DNA of 64,000 nucleotides. It comes from CAVRTM01 sp963696105. GTDB lineage: Bacteria; Actinomycetota; Actinomycetes; Actinomycetales; Dermatophilaceae. Shown here piece by piece: positions 1-8,612 of the stretch. Under the pieces are notes generated by a model that saw only the letters and a program-made list of their open reading frames with translations, was not told the origin of the DNA and searched no databases. Location of the stretch: assembly GCA_963696105.1 (NCBI GenBank), contig CAVOIP010000005.1, forward strand, positions 1,782,753 through 1,846,752, in the 5' to 3' direction. The translations under genes and the position numbers were made by a program. Each line of letters opens with the position of its first letter. Within the stretch, counting starts at the first letter, position 1.

Positions 1-2103
1 GCCTTCGAGTACGTCGTGCTGGGCCAGCAGGTGCCGAACTACCGGGTCGAGCAGTGGACGCCGGTGGACTCCCTGTCCTGGCTCAAGGCGATGGCCTGGG
101 ACCTGCGCGGCAACTACGACAACGAGCTGGCCCGCGCCCGCCTCGCCGGGACGCTCAGCCCCCAGCGACTGGCCGAGATCTTCCCGCCCTACCCGTATGG
201 CGCGCACCAGCCGATCCTGTCCACGCGGGACTGGAAGCCGGGGAAGGCCAAGGCCGGGGCCACGCAGGCGGCGTCCGCCATGCCGGACTACCTGCGCGCC
301 AAGAACGTCCGCGCGGTCTACTCGGAGGTCTCGCGCTCGCTGGCCGCCGTACCGGTGATGCTCGGGCGCGGGGACGGCATCGGCTCCAACTCCTGGGTGG
401 TCTCCGGCAGCCGGACCAGCACGGGCAAGCCGCTGCTGGCCAACGACCCACACCTCGGCACCGGCATCCCCGGCATCTGGTACCAGACCGGGCTGCACTG
501 CCGCACGGTCAGCGCCCAGTGCCCGTTCGACGTCTCGGGGTTCTCGTTCTCGGGCCTGCCCGGCGTGGTCATCGGGCACAACCAGCGGGTTGCCTGGGGC
601 TTCACCAACCTGGGTCCGGACGTCAGCGACTTCTACCTGGAGAAGGTCCGCGCGACCAGCTACCTGCGCGACGGCCGCTACGTCCCGTTGCACGAGCGGT
701 CCGAGACGATCCACGTGGCCGGTGGCAAGGACGTGCAGATCAGGGTCCGCACGACCGTGCACGGGCCGATCCTGTCCGACGTGGTGCCCAACGTGGCCCG
801 GGCCGGCGACACCGCGCCGGTCGAGGGCAAGCCCCACGGCGGCGGGTACGACGTGTCGCTCGCCTGGACCGGGCTGCGCCCCGGTCGCACGGCCGACGCG
901 ATCTTCGCCCTCGACACCGCCCAGACCTTCCCGCAGTTCCAGGCGGCGGCGCGCGACTTCGCCGTGCCGGCGCAGAACCTCGTCTACGCCGACGTCGACG
1001 GGCACATCGGCTACCAGGCGCCCGGGCAGATCCCCGTCCGGGCCTCCTCCACCTCCGGCGCCCCGCCCGGCTACTGGCCCGCGCCCGGCTGGAAGTCCAG
1101 GTACGACTGGAAGGGCTACGTCCCCTTCTCCCAGATGCCCACGACGTACGACCCGCCGGAGGGTTTCATCGTCGCGGCCAACCAGGCCGTGAGCGCCAGC
1201 ACCGCGCCGTTCCTCACCACCGAGTGGGACTACGGCTTCCGCAGCCAGCGCATCCGCGACCTTCTCGAGGCGACGCCCAAGGTGACGCCCGAGCGGATGT
1301 CGCAGATCCAGATGGACAACCGCAACGGCTTCGCCCCGACCCTGGTCAAGGAGCTGCTGCGGATCAAGACCGACCCCTACACCCAGGACGCCCAGAAGCT
1401 GCTGCGCACGTGGAACTTCACCGAGCCGACCGGCCAGTCCGACCAGGCGGCCGCGGCGGCGTACTACAACGCGGTCTGGTCCAAGCTGCTGGACCTCACG
1501 TTCAACGACGACCTGACCGGTGACATCCAGGCGGACGGTGGCGGGCGGTGGATGGAGGCCGTCGCCCTGCTGCTGAAGAAGCCGAACGACCCCTGGTGGG
1601 ACAACAAGCAGACCCCCGGCGTGATCGAGGGCCGCGACGAGATCCTGCGCCAGGCGATGGTCGAGGCGCGCCGTGACCTGACCAAGCGGCTGGGCAAGAA
1701 CCCCGGGACCTGGCAGTGGGGCAACCTGCACCGGTTGACGCTGCAACACAAGGTGCTCGGGGGCGACGACGTGCCCGGCGTGGTCCGCAGCCTGTTCAAC
1801 CGCGGCCCGTGGGACATGCCCGGGGGCTCCTCGATCGTCAACGCCAACGGGTACGACGCGAGCCAGGGGTTCGCGGTGAACTGGGCGCCGTCGATGCGCA
1901 TGGTGGTGGACCTCGGCAACCTCGACCGGTCGCGGTGGGTCAACCAGACCGGTGCCTCCGGGCACCCGTTCTCCTCCCACTACGACGACCAGGTCGGCGC
2001 CTGGATCGAGGGCGAGACCTACCCGTGGCCCTCGACGGAGAAGGCGGTCCGGGCGGCCGACCCCGAGACGCTGCGGCTGCTCCCGGACCGCTCCGACAGC
2101 TGA
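1..2103 (+). CDS. Penicillin acylase family protein (Ntn hydrolase), 5' truncated
   Basis: The gene enters from the left edge of the window, so the signal peptide and much of the alpha chain are missing; about 700 codons are visible. Penicillin acylase-family enzymes are Ntn hydrolases that cleave themselves before a Ser, which becomes the nucleophile of the beta chain and hydrolyses amides such as penicillins, acyl-homoserine lactones or other N-acyl compounds. That junction is visible as GIGSNSWVVSG, with the candidate Ser codon at 385-387, followed by the conserved LLANDPHLG segment. The remaining ~570 residues have the length of a beta subunit. The substrate cannot be read from sequence. 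It converges on the folate gene downstream, with only ~40 bases between the two stop codons. Confidence 0.9.
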   Translation, partial: AFEYVVLGQQVPNYRVEQWTPVDSLSWLKAMAWDLRGNYDNELARARLAGTLSPQRLAEIFPPYPYGAHQPILSTRDWKPGKAKAGATQAASAMPDYLRAKNVRAVYSEVSRSLAAVPVMLGRGDGIGSNSWVVSGSRTSTGKPLLANDPHLGTGIPGIWYQTGLHCRTVSAQCPFDVSGFSFSGLPGVVIGHNQRVAWGFTNLGPDVSDFYLEKVRATSYLRDGRYVPLHERSETIHVAGGKDVQIRVRTTVHGPILSDVVPNVARAGDTAPVEGKPHGGGYDVSLAWTGLRPGRTADAIFALDTAQTFPQFQAAARDFAVPAQNLVYADVDGHIGYQAPGQIPVRASSTSGAPPGYWPAPGWKSRYDWKGYVPFSQMPTTYDPPEGFIVAANQAVSASTAPFLTTEWDYGFRSQRIRDLLEATPKVTPERMSQIQMDNRNGFAPTLVKELLRIKTDPYTQDAQKLLRTWNFTEPTGQSDQAAAAAYYNAVWSKLLDLTFNDDLTGDIQADGGGRWMEAVALLLKKPNDPWWDNKQTPGVIEGRDEILRQAMVEARRDLTKRLGKNPGTWQWGNLHRLTLQHKVLGGDDVPGVVRSLFNRGPWDMPGGSSIVNANGYDASQGFAVNWAPSMRMVVDLGNLDRSRWVNQTGASGHPFSSHYDDQVGAWIEGETYPWPSTEKAVRAADPETLRLLPDRSDS

Positions 2104-2143
2104 CGGGGGAGCCGGGCCCGGGCCCAGCGGCGCACCGGCGCGC

Positions 2144-2746
2144 TCAGCGCGCGGTGCGTGCCGGGCCCTCGGCGGCCAGGGGCAGGCGGACGAGGCCGCG
2201 GCCCGGTGTGACGACCGCGTCCACCCGCACGTCGTGGGCCTCGCCCGGCAGCGGCCCGGGCACCAGCTCGTCGTCCCCGACCACCGCCACCACCGGGACG
2301 CCGGCGCCGCGACGTCGCAGCGCCCGGTCGTAGCTGCCGCCGCCCTGGCCCAGCCGCAGGCCGGAGGCGTCCACGGCGAGTGCGGGGGCGACCACCAGGG
2401 CCGCGTCGGCGATGGCCGCCCGGCCGATCGCCGGGCCGGTGGTCCCATCCGGATGCAGCACGCACCAGTCCAGGTCCTTGTCGTGCAGCAGCACCGGCAC
2501 CAGGACCGGCACCCCGCGCGCGTGAAGACCCTCGGCCAGGGCCTCGGTCGGCGGCTCCGAGGGCAGGGACCGGTAGATCGCCACGGGCGCGTTCCCCGAG
2601 AGGGCGCCGGCGAAGCCGGTCAGGACGTGCGCCGCGATGGCCGCGGCGTCCGCCGTCCGGTCGCGCGAGGACGCAGCGGTGCGGCGCGCGGCCCGCACGA
2701 CCCGTCGTACGGCTGGCTTGTCCGTGGCGGCAGCGGCGTCGGTCAT
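2144..2746 (-). CDS. 5-formyltetrahydrofolate cyclo-ligase
   Basis: Predicted 200-aa cytosolic enzyme that converts 5-formyl-THF to 5,10-methenyl-THF using ATP, salvaging a storage form of folate. The family hallmark GLRLGQGGGSYDRAL lies at residues ~129-143 (phosphate/folate loop), and the length matches the family (~190-200 aa). I chose the ATG at 2746 because upstream in-frame codons run into the divergent diguanylate cyclase gene. In mycobacteria a homologue occupies the same place, divergent from galU; here the cyclase gene sits between them. The gene shares a ~93-bp divergent promoter region with that cyclase. Confidence 0.92.
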   Translation of the reverse strand: MTDAAAATDKPAVRRVVRAARRTAASSRDRTADAAAIAAHVLTGFAGALSGNAPVAIYRSLPSEPPTEALAEGLHARGVPVLVPVLLHDKDLDWCVLHPDGTTGPAIGRAAIADAALVVAPALAVDASGLRLGQGGGSYDRALRRRGAGVPVVAVVGDDELVPGPLPGEAHDVRVDAVVTPGRGLVRLPLAAEGPARTAR

Positions 2747-2839
2747 GTCGCGATTGTGCGTCACCGCAGAGTCCTGTCGGGAGCGGTGGGGGCGGCATGC
2801 CACGATGGCGCTTCGCGTGTCAGGGGAGGTCGAGCTGTC

Positions 2840-4804
2840 GTGTCGGTGCGCAACCGTCTGGCGCTGGTCCTTGCCGTCGTCCTGCTGCCCCTGCTCCTCG
2901 GCGCCGGCCTGGTCGTCGCCGTCGTGGTGCCCGCGCAGCTGCGGACCGAGGCCTCCGAGCGGCTGGATGTCGCCGCCGCGGCGGTCTCGGCGATGCAGGC
3001 GCAGTCCTGCGTCGCGGCGGGCGATGCCGCCCGGGTGATGGCGCTCGCGGTCGTCGCCGGTGAGCCGGCCGACTCCGCGCTGCGGTCGGGGCTCGAGCGC
3101 CTGCACGGCTATGGCTGGGTCCTGCGCGGCGACACCGTCCTCGCCCGGTCCGCCGCGACCCCCGACGGGGTGCCGGCCACACTGACAACCGCGGCCCGCT
3201 GCTCCACCGGCTCGCTCGCCGCCCCCGACCCCGCCCGGGTGACCAAGGCCGCGCCCGCGCTGGCCGACTCGGTCACGGTCACGACCCCGGCAGGCACCGT
3301 GACCGCGGTCGCCGGGGTCCTCGTGGACCGGGCCGCGCTGGCCGGCTGGGACGCGGCCCGCAGCCCGGGCGGCGACTCCGACGTGGCGGCGGCCTGCCCC
3401 GACGGCACGGCCGTGTCCACCGCCTCCGGCGCCCGGGACCGGGCCCTCACCGCCGCGGCCCGCTCGGTGGTGGCCGGGCACGCCGGCGTCGTACCGGACA
3501 GCGTGGTGCGGACCGGGCCGGCGGGCCGGGGGCATCCGTGCACCGTGCTCGCCGCCGGCCCGGCGGCCTCCTCGGCGGCCAGCTCGTGGCTGACCTGGGC
3601 CGTCCTCGGGATCTCCCTGGTGCTCGGTGCGGTGCTCGTCGCGTGGCTCTCACGCCAGCTCACGCTGCCGGTCCTGGCGGTCACCGGCGCGGCCGAGCGC
3701 GCCGCCCACGGCGACCTCGCGGTGCGGCTGCCCGCGGGCCGCCGGGACGAGGTCGGCCGCCTGGCCGACAGCTTCAACCACATGGCGGAGCAGCTCGACG
3801 GGCGGATGCGCGACCTGCAGCACAGCCGCGACCTGCTGGCGGACAACGTCCGCCGCCTCGGCGACGCCCTGCAACGCACGCACGACCTCGACGGCCTGCT
3901 GGCCACCGTCGCGGCGATCTCGGCCTCGACCACCGAGAGCAGCCGGGCGACGGTGTGGCTGCTGGAGGGGCAGAGCCTGGTCGCGCGGGTCGCCTGGCCG
4001 GTGGAGTCCGCGCGCGGCGGTCCCCGTCGGGTGTCCCGGGTCGACACGCTGCCCGGGCTCGTGTCCGGCGACGGCGTGCCGCGACGGATCGAGGGCGGGG
4101 ACGTGGCGGCCCGTCTCGGCGGCCCGGCGCTCGCGTCCCCCTTGCAGCGGGGCGACTCGGTGCTCGGCGCGGTCGTGGTCGAGCGTTCGCCGGGCAGCCC
4201 CGCCTACACCGACGCGGACAGCGAGCTCCTGCTGTCGGTCACCGGCCCGGCGGGCGTCGCCATGGACAACGCCCTGCTGCACCGCCAGGCCCAGCGGTCC
4301 GCCGTCACCGACCCGCTCACCGGCGTGGGCAACCTGCGGATGCTCACCACGACCCTGGCCCGCGAGGTGGAGCGGGCGCGGCACTTCGGGCGCAGCGCGG
4401 CGCTGCTGGTCATCGACATCGACCACTTCCGCGAGATCAACGAACGCCACGGGCACACCGCCGGGGACGCCATCCTGGCCGCGGTCGCCGCCCGCATCGT
4501 GAGCAGCGTCCGGGGGGTGGACCGGGTCGCCCGCTACGGCGGTGAGGAGTTCGCGGTCGTGGCTCCGGAGCTGGACCCCGAGCAGGCCTACGCGATGGCG
4601 CTGAGCGTGTGGAGCGCCGTCCGGGACGCGCCGTTCGAGGCCGACGGCGCCATGGTGAAGGTCCACGTCAGCGTCGGCGTCGCGTCCTGGCCGCGCCAGG
4701 CGACGACCTCGACCGAGCTGCTGCGCGCGGCGGATGCGGCCGTGACCCAGGCCAAGGCCCGCGGACGCGACCATGTGCGGGCGGCGCCGGACCTGTCGGG
4801 CTAG
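2840..4804 (+). CDS. Membrane-bound diguanylate cyclase (HAMP-GAF-GGDEF)
   Basis: A 654-aa inner-membrane protein predicted to make cyclic di-GMP. One TM helix (residues ~5-28), an extracytoplasmic sensor region, and a second TM helix (~252-273) are followed by HAMP (~270-325, with DEVGRLADSFNHMAEQL), a GAF domain (~330-470) and GGDEF (~490-650). The active-site motif is intact as GGEEF (residues ~567-571), preceded by the metal/substrate segment VIDIDHFREINERHGH. The GTG start at 2840 is preceded by GGGGAGG and leads straight into the first TM helix; longer in-frame extensions lack a plausible protein. The stop TAG at 4802 is also the first half of the putative -10 box of galU. No EAL domain is present, so it is a synthesis-only enzyme. 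Confidence 0.9.
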   Translation: MSVRNRLALVLAVVLLPLLLGAGLVVAVVVPAQLRTEASERLDVAAAAVSAMQAQSCVAAGDAARVMALAVVAGEPADSALRSGLERLHGYGWVLRGDTVLARSAATPDGVPATLTTAARCSTGSLAAPDPARVTKAAPALADSVTVTTPAGTVTAVAGVLVDRAALAGWDAARSPGGDSDVAAACPDGTAVSTASGARDRALTAAARSVVAGHAGVVPDSVVRTGPAGRGHPCTVLAAGPAASSAASSWLTWAVLGISLVLGAVLVAWLSRQLTLPVLAVTGAAERAAHGDLAVRLPAGRRDEVGRLADSFNHMAEQLDGRMRDLQHSRDLLADNVRRLGDALQRTHDLDGLLATVAAISASTTESSRATVWLLEGQSLVARVAWPVESARGGPRRVSRVDTLPGLVSGDGVPRRIEGGDVAARLGGPALASPLQRGDSVLGAVVVERSPGSPAYTDADSELLLSVTGPAGVAMDNALLHRQAQRSAVTDPLTGVGNLRMLTTTLAREVERARHFGRSAALLVIDIDHFREINERHGHTAGDAILAAVAARIVSSVRGVDRVARYGGEEFAVVAPELDPEQAYAMALSVWSAVRDAPFEADGAMVKVHVSVGVASWPRQATTSTELLRAADAAVTQAKARGRDHVRAAPDLSG

Positions 4805-4807
4805 GGT
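4802..4807 (+). promoter_or_regulatory. Putative -10 box TAGGGT of galU (leaderless)
   Basis: TAGGGT ends six bases before the galU ATG, the distance at which transcription would begin on the start codon itself. The same arrangement recurs before four other genes in the window. Its TAG is the stop codon of the preceding cyclase gene. No convincing -35 is visible. Confidence 0.5.
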
Positions 4808-4813
4808 CTGGGC

Positions 4814-5758
4814 ATGACGAGCTCCCATGATGGTTCTGGCGCCAGGACGGGCAGGCGCGTGCTCAAGGCCGTGATCCCGGCCGCCGGCCTCGGCACCCGG
4901 TTCCTCCCCGCGACCAAGGCGACGCCCAAGGAGATGCTGCCGGTCGTGGACAAGCCGGCCATCCAGTACGTCGTCGAGGAGGCCACCCGCGCCGGCCTGC
5001 GCAACATCCTCATGATCACCGGGCGCAACAAGACCGCCCTCGAGGACCACTTCGACCGGCACTGGGAGCTCGAGAAGGCGCTCGAGGCCAAGGGCGACGA
5101 GATGCGCCTGAAGCGGGTCCGCAAGTCGGCCAACCTGGGCAACGTCCACTTCGTCCGCCAGGGTGAGCCGCTCGGTCTCGGCCACGCGGTGCTGTGCGCC
5201 GCCGACCACGTCGGTGACGACCCGTTCGCGGTCCTGCTCGGTGACGACCTGATCGACGAGCGCGACCACCTGCTCGAGCAGATGATCGACGTGCGCGAGG
5301 AGCACGGCGGCAGCGTCGTCGCGCTGATGGAGGTGCCCCCGGAGCAGGTGCACCTCTACGGCTGCGCCGCCGTCGAGAACGTGCCCGGGTCGGACGGCAG
5401 CGTCGTCCGGGTCACCGGTCTGGTGGAGAAGCCCGACCCCGCCGACGCACCGAGCAACCTGGCCATCATCGGGCGCTACGTGCTCGACCCCTCCATCTTC
5501 ACCACCCTCGCCAACACCCCGCCCGGGCGCGGCGGCGAGATCCAGCTGACCGACGCGCTGCAGGAGCGGGCCGGCGCCCGGACCACCGGCGGCGGCGTCC
5601 ACGGCGTCGTCTTCTCCGGCCGCCGCTACGACACCGGCGACCGGCTGGACTACCTCAAGGCCGTCGTCCGCCTGGCCAGCGAGCACCGCGAGCTCGGCAC
5701 CGACTTCTCCAAGTGGCTCGACGACTACGTCTCCGGGGCCGAGAAGCGCACGTCGTGA
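4814..5758 (+). CDS. galU: UTP-glucose-1-phosphate uridylyltransferase
   Basis: A 314-aa cytosolic nucleotidyltransferase that makes UDP-glucose from UTP and glucose-1-phosphate, feeding envelope polysaccharides, trehalose and glycolipids. The nucleotide-binding signature (GLGTRFLPATKATPKEML, residues ~24-41) starts the Rossmann-like core; the acidic LLGDDLID segment that positions Mg and sugar follows, then GRYVLDPSIF and the GGEIQLTDALQE block typical of GalU. The ATG at 4814 has no Shine-Dalgarno sequence and lies at the expected start of a leaderless transcript. It opens the operon galU-moeA-moaC-mogA-GNAT-glpR, and its stop overlaps the moeA GTG (GTGA at 5755-5758). Confidence 0.96.
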   Translation: MTSSHDGSGARTGRRVLKAVIPAAGLGTRFLPATKATPKEMLPVVDKPAIQYVVEEATRAGLRNILMITGRNKTALEDHFDRHWELEKALEAKGDEMRLKRVRKSANLGNVHFVRQGEPLGLGHAVLCAADHVGDDPFAVLLGDDLIDERDHLLEQMIDVREEHGGSVVALMEVPPEQVHLYGCAAVENVPGSDGSVVRVTGLVEKPDPADAPSNLAIIGRYVLDPSIFTTLANTPPGRGGEIQLTDALQERAGARTTGGGVHGVVFSGRRYDTGDRLDYLKAVVRLASEHRELGTDFSKWLDDYVSGAEKRTS

Positions 5759-6984
5759 TCACGGTCGAGCAGCACCTGAACCGCATCCTGGGCACCGTCG
5801 GGCGGCTGCCCGGCATCGACATCGGGCTGCTCGACGCGCACGGCTGCGTCCTGGCCGCTGACGTGGCCAGCGACGTGGACCTGCCCGGCTTCTCCAACTC
5901 CGCCATGGACGGATACGTGGTCCGGGCGGCCGACGTGGCCGGCGCGACGGAGGACGCACCGGCTCACCTGCCGGTCGTCGGCGACATCGCCGCGGGCAAC
6001 ACCAAGGCGTTGAGCCTGGCGCCGGGGCAGTCGATGCGGATCATGACCGGGGCCCCCGTCCCGCACGGGGCCGACGCCGTCGTCATGGTGGAGCTGACCG
6101 ATGGCGGGCTGGCGAAGGTCGCCATCCGCCAGGAGGTCGTCCCCGGCCAGCACGTGCGCGACGTCGGCGAGGACGTGCGCGCCGGCGACGTCGTGCTGGC
6201 CGCCGGCGTGCTCCTCGGTGCCCGCCAGATCGGCCTGCTCGCCGCGGTCGGGGTGGACCGGGTGCACGTGGTGCCCAAGCCCCGCGTCGTGGTGCTCTCC
6301 ACCGGCGACGAGCTGATCGAGCCGGGCACCCGGCCCGGGTTCGGGCAGGTCGTGGACAGCAACTCGGTCATGCTCACCGCGGCCCTGCGCGAGCTGGGTG
6401 TCGTGCCCTTCCGCGTGCCGAAGGTGCGCGACGACGCGCGCCTGTTCCGCGAGACCCTCGAGCGTGAGCTGCTGCGGGCCGACGCCGTCATCACCACCGG
6501 TGGGGTCAGCGCCGGCGCCTACGACACGGTCAAGGAGGTGCTGTCCCGGGTGGGGACCATGTCGTTCGACCAGGTGGCGATGCAACCTGGCAAGCCGCAG
6601 GGGTTCGGCGTCCTCGGCGACGACGAGACGCCGGTGTTCACGCTGCCGGGCAACCCGGTGAGCGCCATGGTGTCCTTCGAGGTGTTCGTCAAACCCGCAC
6701 TGCGCCGGATGGCGGGCCGCCCCGACCACGAGCTCGAGCTGGTCGACGCCACGGCCGCGCATGACTGGCCCTCCCCGGCCGGGCGCACGCAGTTCGCCAG
6801 GGTCCTGCTGCGCCGCAACGGGGGCGGTCCCACCGTCGCGCTCGTCGGGCACCAGGGCTCCCACGTACTCGGCGGTCTGGCCTCCGCCAACGCCCTCGCG
6901 GTGGTGCCCGCCGACGTCACCCAGGTCGCCGCCGGTGACGTGCTGCGGTGCCACCCCCTCGGACTGGTGGAGCTGGACTCATGA
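5755..6984 (+). CDS. moeA: Gephyrin-like molybdotransferase (MoeA / Glp)
   Basis: A 409-aa MoeA/gephyrin-family protein. MoeA inserts molybdate into adenylated molybdopterin; the classical residues are present (SAMDGYVV near residue 45, STGDEL, TTGGVSAGAYD, MQPGKPQGFG, LPGNPVSAMVSFEVF). In Corynebacterium the copy beside its membrane receptor GlpR, called Glp, binds FtsZ and acts in cell division rather than, or besides, cofactor synthesis. The gene here lies in that galU-glp-rimJ-glpR context, so a divisome role is as likely as a cofactor role. However, moaC and mogA are inserted in the same operon, which favours a retained cofactor function. The GTG start at 5755 overlaps the galU stop. The stop overlaps the next ATG. 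Confidence 0.93.
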   Translation: MITVEQHLNRILGTVGRLPGIDIGLLDAHGCVLAADVASDVDLPGFSNSAMDGYVVRAADVAGATEDAPAHLPVVGDIAAGNTKALSLAPGQSMRIMTGAPVPHGADAVVMVELTDGGLAKVAIRQEVVPGQHVRDVGEDVRAGDVVLAAGVLLGARQIGLLAAVGVDRVHVVPKPRVVVLSTGDELIEPGTRPGFGQVVDSNSVMLTAALRELGVVPFRVPKVRDDARLFRETLERELLRADAVITTGGVSAGAYDTVKEVLSRVGTMSFDQVAMQPGKPQGFGVLGDDETPVFTLPGNPVSAMVSFEVFVKPALRRMAGRPDHELELVDATAAHDWPSPAGRTQFARVLLRRNGGGPTVALVGHQGSHVLGGLASANALAVVPADVTQVAAGDVLRCHPLGLVELDS

Positions 6985-7463
6985 GCCACCCGCGAGGTCC
7001 CGGGCTGACGCACGTGCGCGCCGACGGCTCGGCGCACATGGTCGACGTCAGCGCCAAGGCCGTCACCGCCCGGTCGGCGTCCGCGGCGGGCCGGGTCCTG
7101 CTGTCCCCCGACGCGGTCGCGGCGCTGCGCGGTGGCACGGTCCCCAAGGGTGACGCCCTCGCCGTCGCCCGGATCGCCGGCATCCAGGCCGCCAAGCGCA
7201 CCCCCGAGCTCGTCCCGCTGGCGCACCCCATCGGCGTGCACGGGGTGGAGGTCGACCTCGAGGTGACCGACGACGGGGTGGACCTGCGCGCGACGGTGCG
7301 CACGGCCGACCGCACCGGCGTGGAGATGGAGGCCCTGACGGCGGTGACCGTCGGCGCGCTCGCGCTGATCGACATGGTCAAGGCCGTCGACAAGCACGCC
7401 CGCATCACCGAGGTGCGGGTCACCGCCAAGTCCGGTGGGCGGTCGGGGGACTGGTCCGAGTGA
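6981..7463 (+). CDS. moaC: Cyclic pyranopterin monophosphate synthase
   Basis: A 160-aa cytosolic enzyme for the second step of molybdenum cofactor synthesis, converting 3',8-cyclo-7,8-dihydro-GTP to cPMP. The conserved core is visible: LTHVRADGSAHMVDVSAK at the N-terminus, KRTPELVPLAHPI mid-protein, and the catalytic block ALIDMVKAVDKHARI near the C-terminus, with the expected Asp and Lys. Length equals the family norm. The ATG at 6981 overlaps the moeA stop (ATGA) and the stop overlaps the next GTG, so translation is probably coupled through the whole block. Confidence 0.95.
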   Translation: MSHPRGPGLTHVRADGSAHMVDVSAKAVTARSASAAGRVLLSPDAVAALRGGTVPKGDALAVARIAGIQAAKRTPELVPLAHPIGVHGVEVDLEVTDDGVDLRATVRTADRTGVEMEALTAVTVGALALIDMVKAVDKHARITEVRVTAKSGGRSGDWSE

Positions 7464-7942
7464 CCCCCTTCGCCGTCGTCATCACCTGCTCGACCCGGGC
7501 GGCGGCCGGGGTCTACCCCGACCGGTCCGGGCCCGTCATCGTCGAGGCGCTGCGCAGCTGGGACCCGGCGCTCGCGGTGGACGGTCCGGTCGTCGTGCCC
7601 GACGGCCCCGAGGTCGAGGCTGCGCTGCGCGCCGCGGTCGGCTCCGGTGCCTCGCTCGTCCTGACCAGCGGCGGCACCGGGCTGACGCCCACCGACGGCA
7701 CACCCGAGGCCACCCGCGCCGTGCTCGACTACGAGGTGCCGGGGATCGCCGAGGCCATCCGCGCGGCCGGTGTCGTCGCAGGAGTCCCGACCGCGATGCT
7801 CTCCCGCGGCATCGCGGGCGTCGCCGGCCGCACCCTGGTGGTCAACCTGCCAGGCTCGACCGGGGGGGTGCGCGACGGCCTCGCCGTGCTGGAGCCGGTG
7901 GTGGCACACGCGCTCTCGCAGATCAAGGGCGGCGACCACTGA
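7460..7942 (+). CDS. Molybdopterin adenylyltransferase-like protein (MogA/MoaB family)
   Basis: A 160-aa MoCF-biosynthesis-domain protein predicted to adenylate molybdopterin so that MoeA can insert the metal. It carries the family motifs VVITCSTRA at the start, LTSGGTGLTPTDGTPEATR (residues ~73-91) and the LPGSTGGVRDGLAVL block near the end. MogA and MoaB cannot be told apart here; both are short stand-alone versions of the gephyrin G domain. The GTG at 7460 overlaps the moaC stop, and the stop shares a base with the ATG of the acetyltransferase. Together with moeA and moaC this makes a partial cofactor set; moaA, moaD and moaE are not in the window. Confidence 0.9.
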   Translation: MTPFAVVITCSTRAAAGVYPDRSGPVIVEALRSWDPALAVDGPVVVPDGPEVEAALRAAVGSGASLVLTSGGTGLTPTDGTPEATRAVLDYEVPGIAEAIRAAGVVAGVPTAMLSRGIAGVAGRTLVVNLPGSTGGVRDGLAVLEPVVAHALSQIKGGDH

Positions 7943-8598
7943 TGGGCGAGCTATGGCCGACCACGCTGTCGTCCCACCTGCCCAGTGGCGCGCTGCTGAC
8001 CCTGCGGGCACTGCACCACCGCGACCGCCGCGAGTGGGAGGCGCTGCGGGCCGACAACGACGCGTGGCTGCGCCCGTGGGAGGCCACGGCGCCGCAGGGA
8101 GGTGGCAGCCAGCTGGGCTTCCGCCAGCTCGTCCGATACCTCGACCGCGAGGGCAGGCACGGCCGGCTGCAGCCGTTCGCCGTCGACGTCGACGGGCGCC
8201 TGGTCGGCCAGATGCACCTGTTCGGCATCGCCTGGGGATCGATGCGCTCAACGGCGGCCGGCTACTGGGTGGCGCAGTCCGTTGCAGGACAAGGGATCAC
8301 GCCGCTCGCGCTCGCCATGGCGACCGACTTCGCGATGAACGGCCTGGGGCTGCACCGCGTCGAGGTCAACATCCGCCCCGACAACGCCGCGAGCCTGCGG
8401 GTGGTCGAGAAGCTGGGTTTCCGTGACGAGGGCGTGCGGACGCGCTACCTTCACATCAACGGCGCCTGGCACGACCACCGGACGTTCGCGCTGACGGCCG
8501 AGGACCTTGCCGGGATCACGCTCGTCCAGCGCCTGGAGCACACTCGACACGAGTCGGGTGAGCGACACACCGACGCGGGTCCGCGGTCCGGCGGCTGA
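7942..8598 (+). CDS. GNAT acetyltransferase, RimJ/RimL type
   Basis: A 218-aa GNAT-fold N-acetyltransferase of the subgroup that acetylates ribosomal proteins and other N-termini with acetyl-CoA. The acetyl-CoA region is recognisable around GYWVAQSVAGQGITPLALAM (residues ~110-130), followed by LHRVEVNIRPDNAASLRVVEKLGF, which is characteristic of RimJ-like enzymes. The same gene type lies between moeA and the small membrane protein in mycobacteria, so its place is conserved even though the substrate is unproven. The ATG at 7942 overlaps the preceding stop by one base. Confidence 0.9.
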   Translation: MGELWPTTLSSHLPSGALLTLRALHHRDRREWEALRADNDAWLRPWEATAPQGGGSQLGFRQLVRYLDREGRHGRLQPFAVDVDGRLVGQMHLFGIAWGSMRSTAAGYWVAQSVAGQGITPLALAMATDFAMNGLGLHRVEVNIRPDNAASLRVVEKLGFRDEGVRTRYLHINGAWHDHRTFALTAEDLAGITLVQRLEHTRHESGERHTDAGPRSGG

Positions 8599-8612
8599 TC
8601 CGCTCTAACGTC

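Noticed and set aside
3650..5686. 678-codon minus-strand frame opposite the diguanylate cyclase and galU
   Set aside because: Antisense shadow of well-conserved genes; His/Asp/Gly-rich without domain structure.
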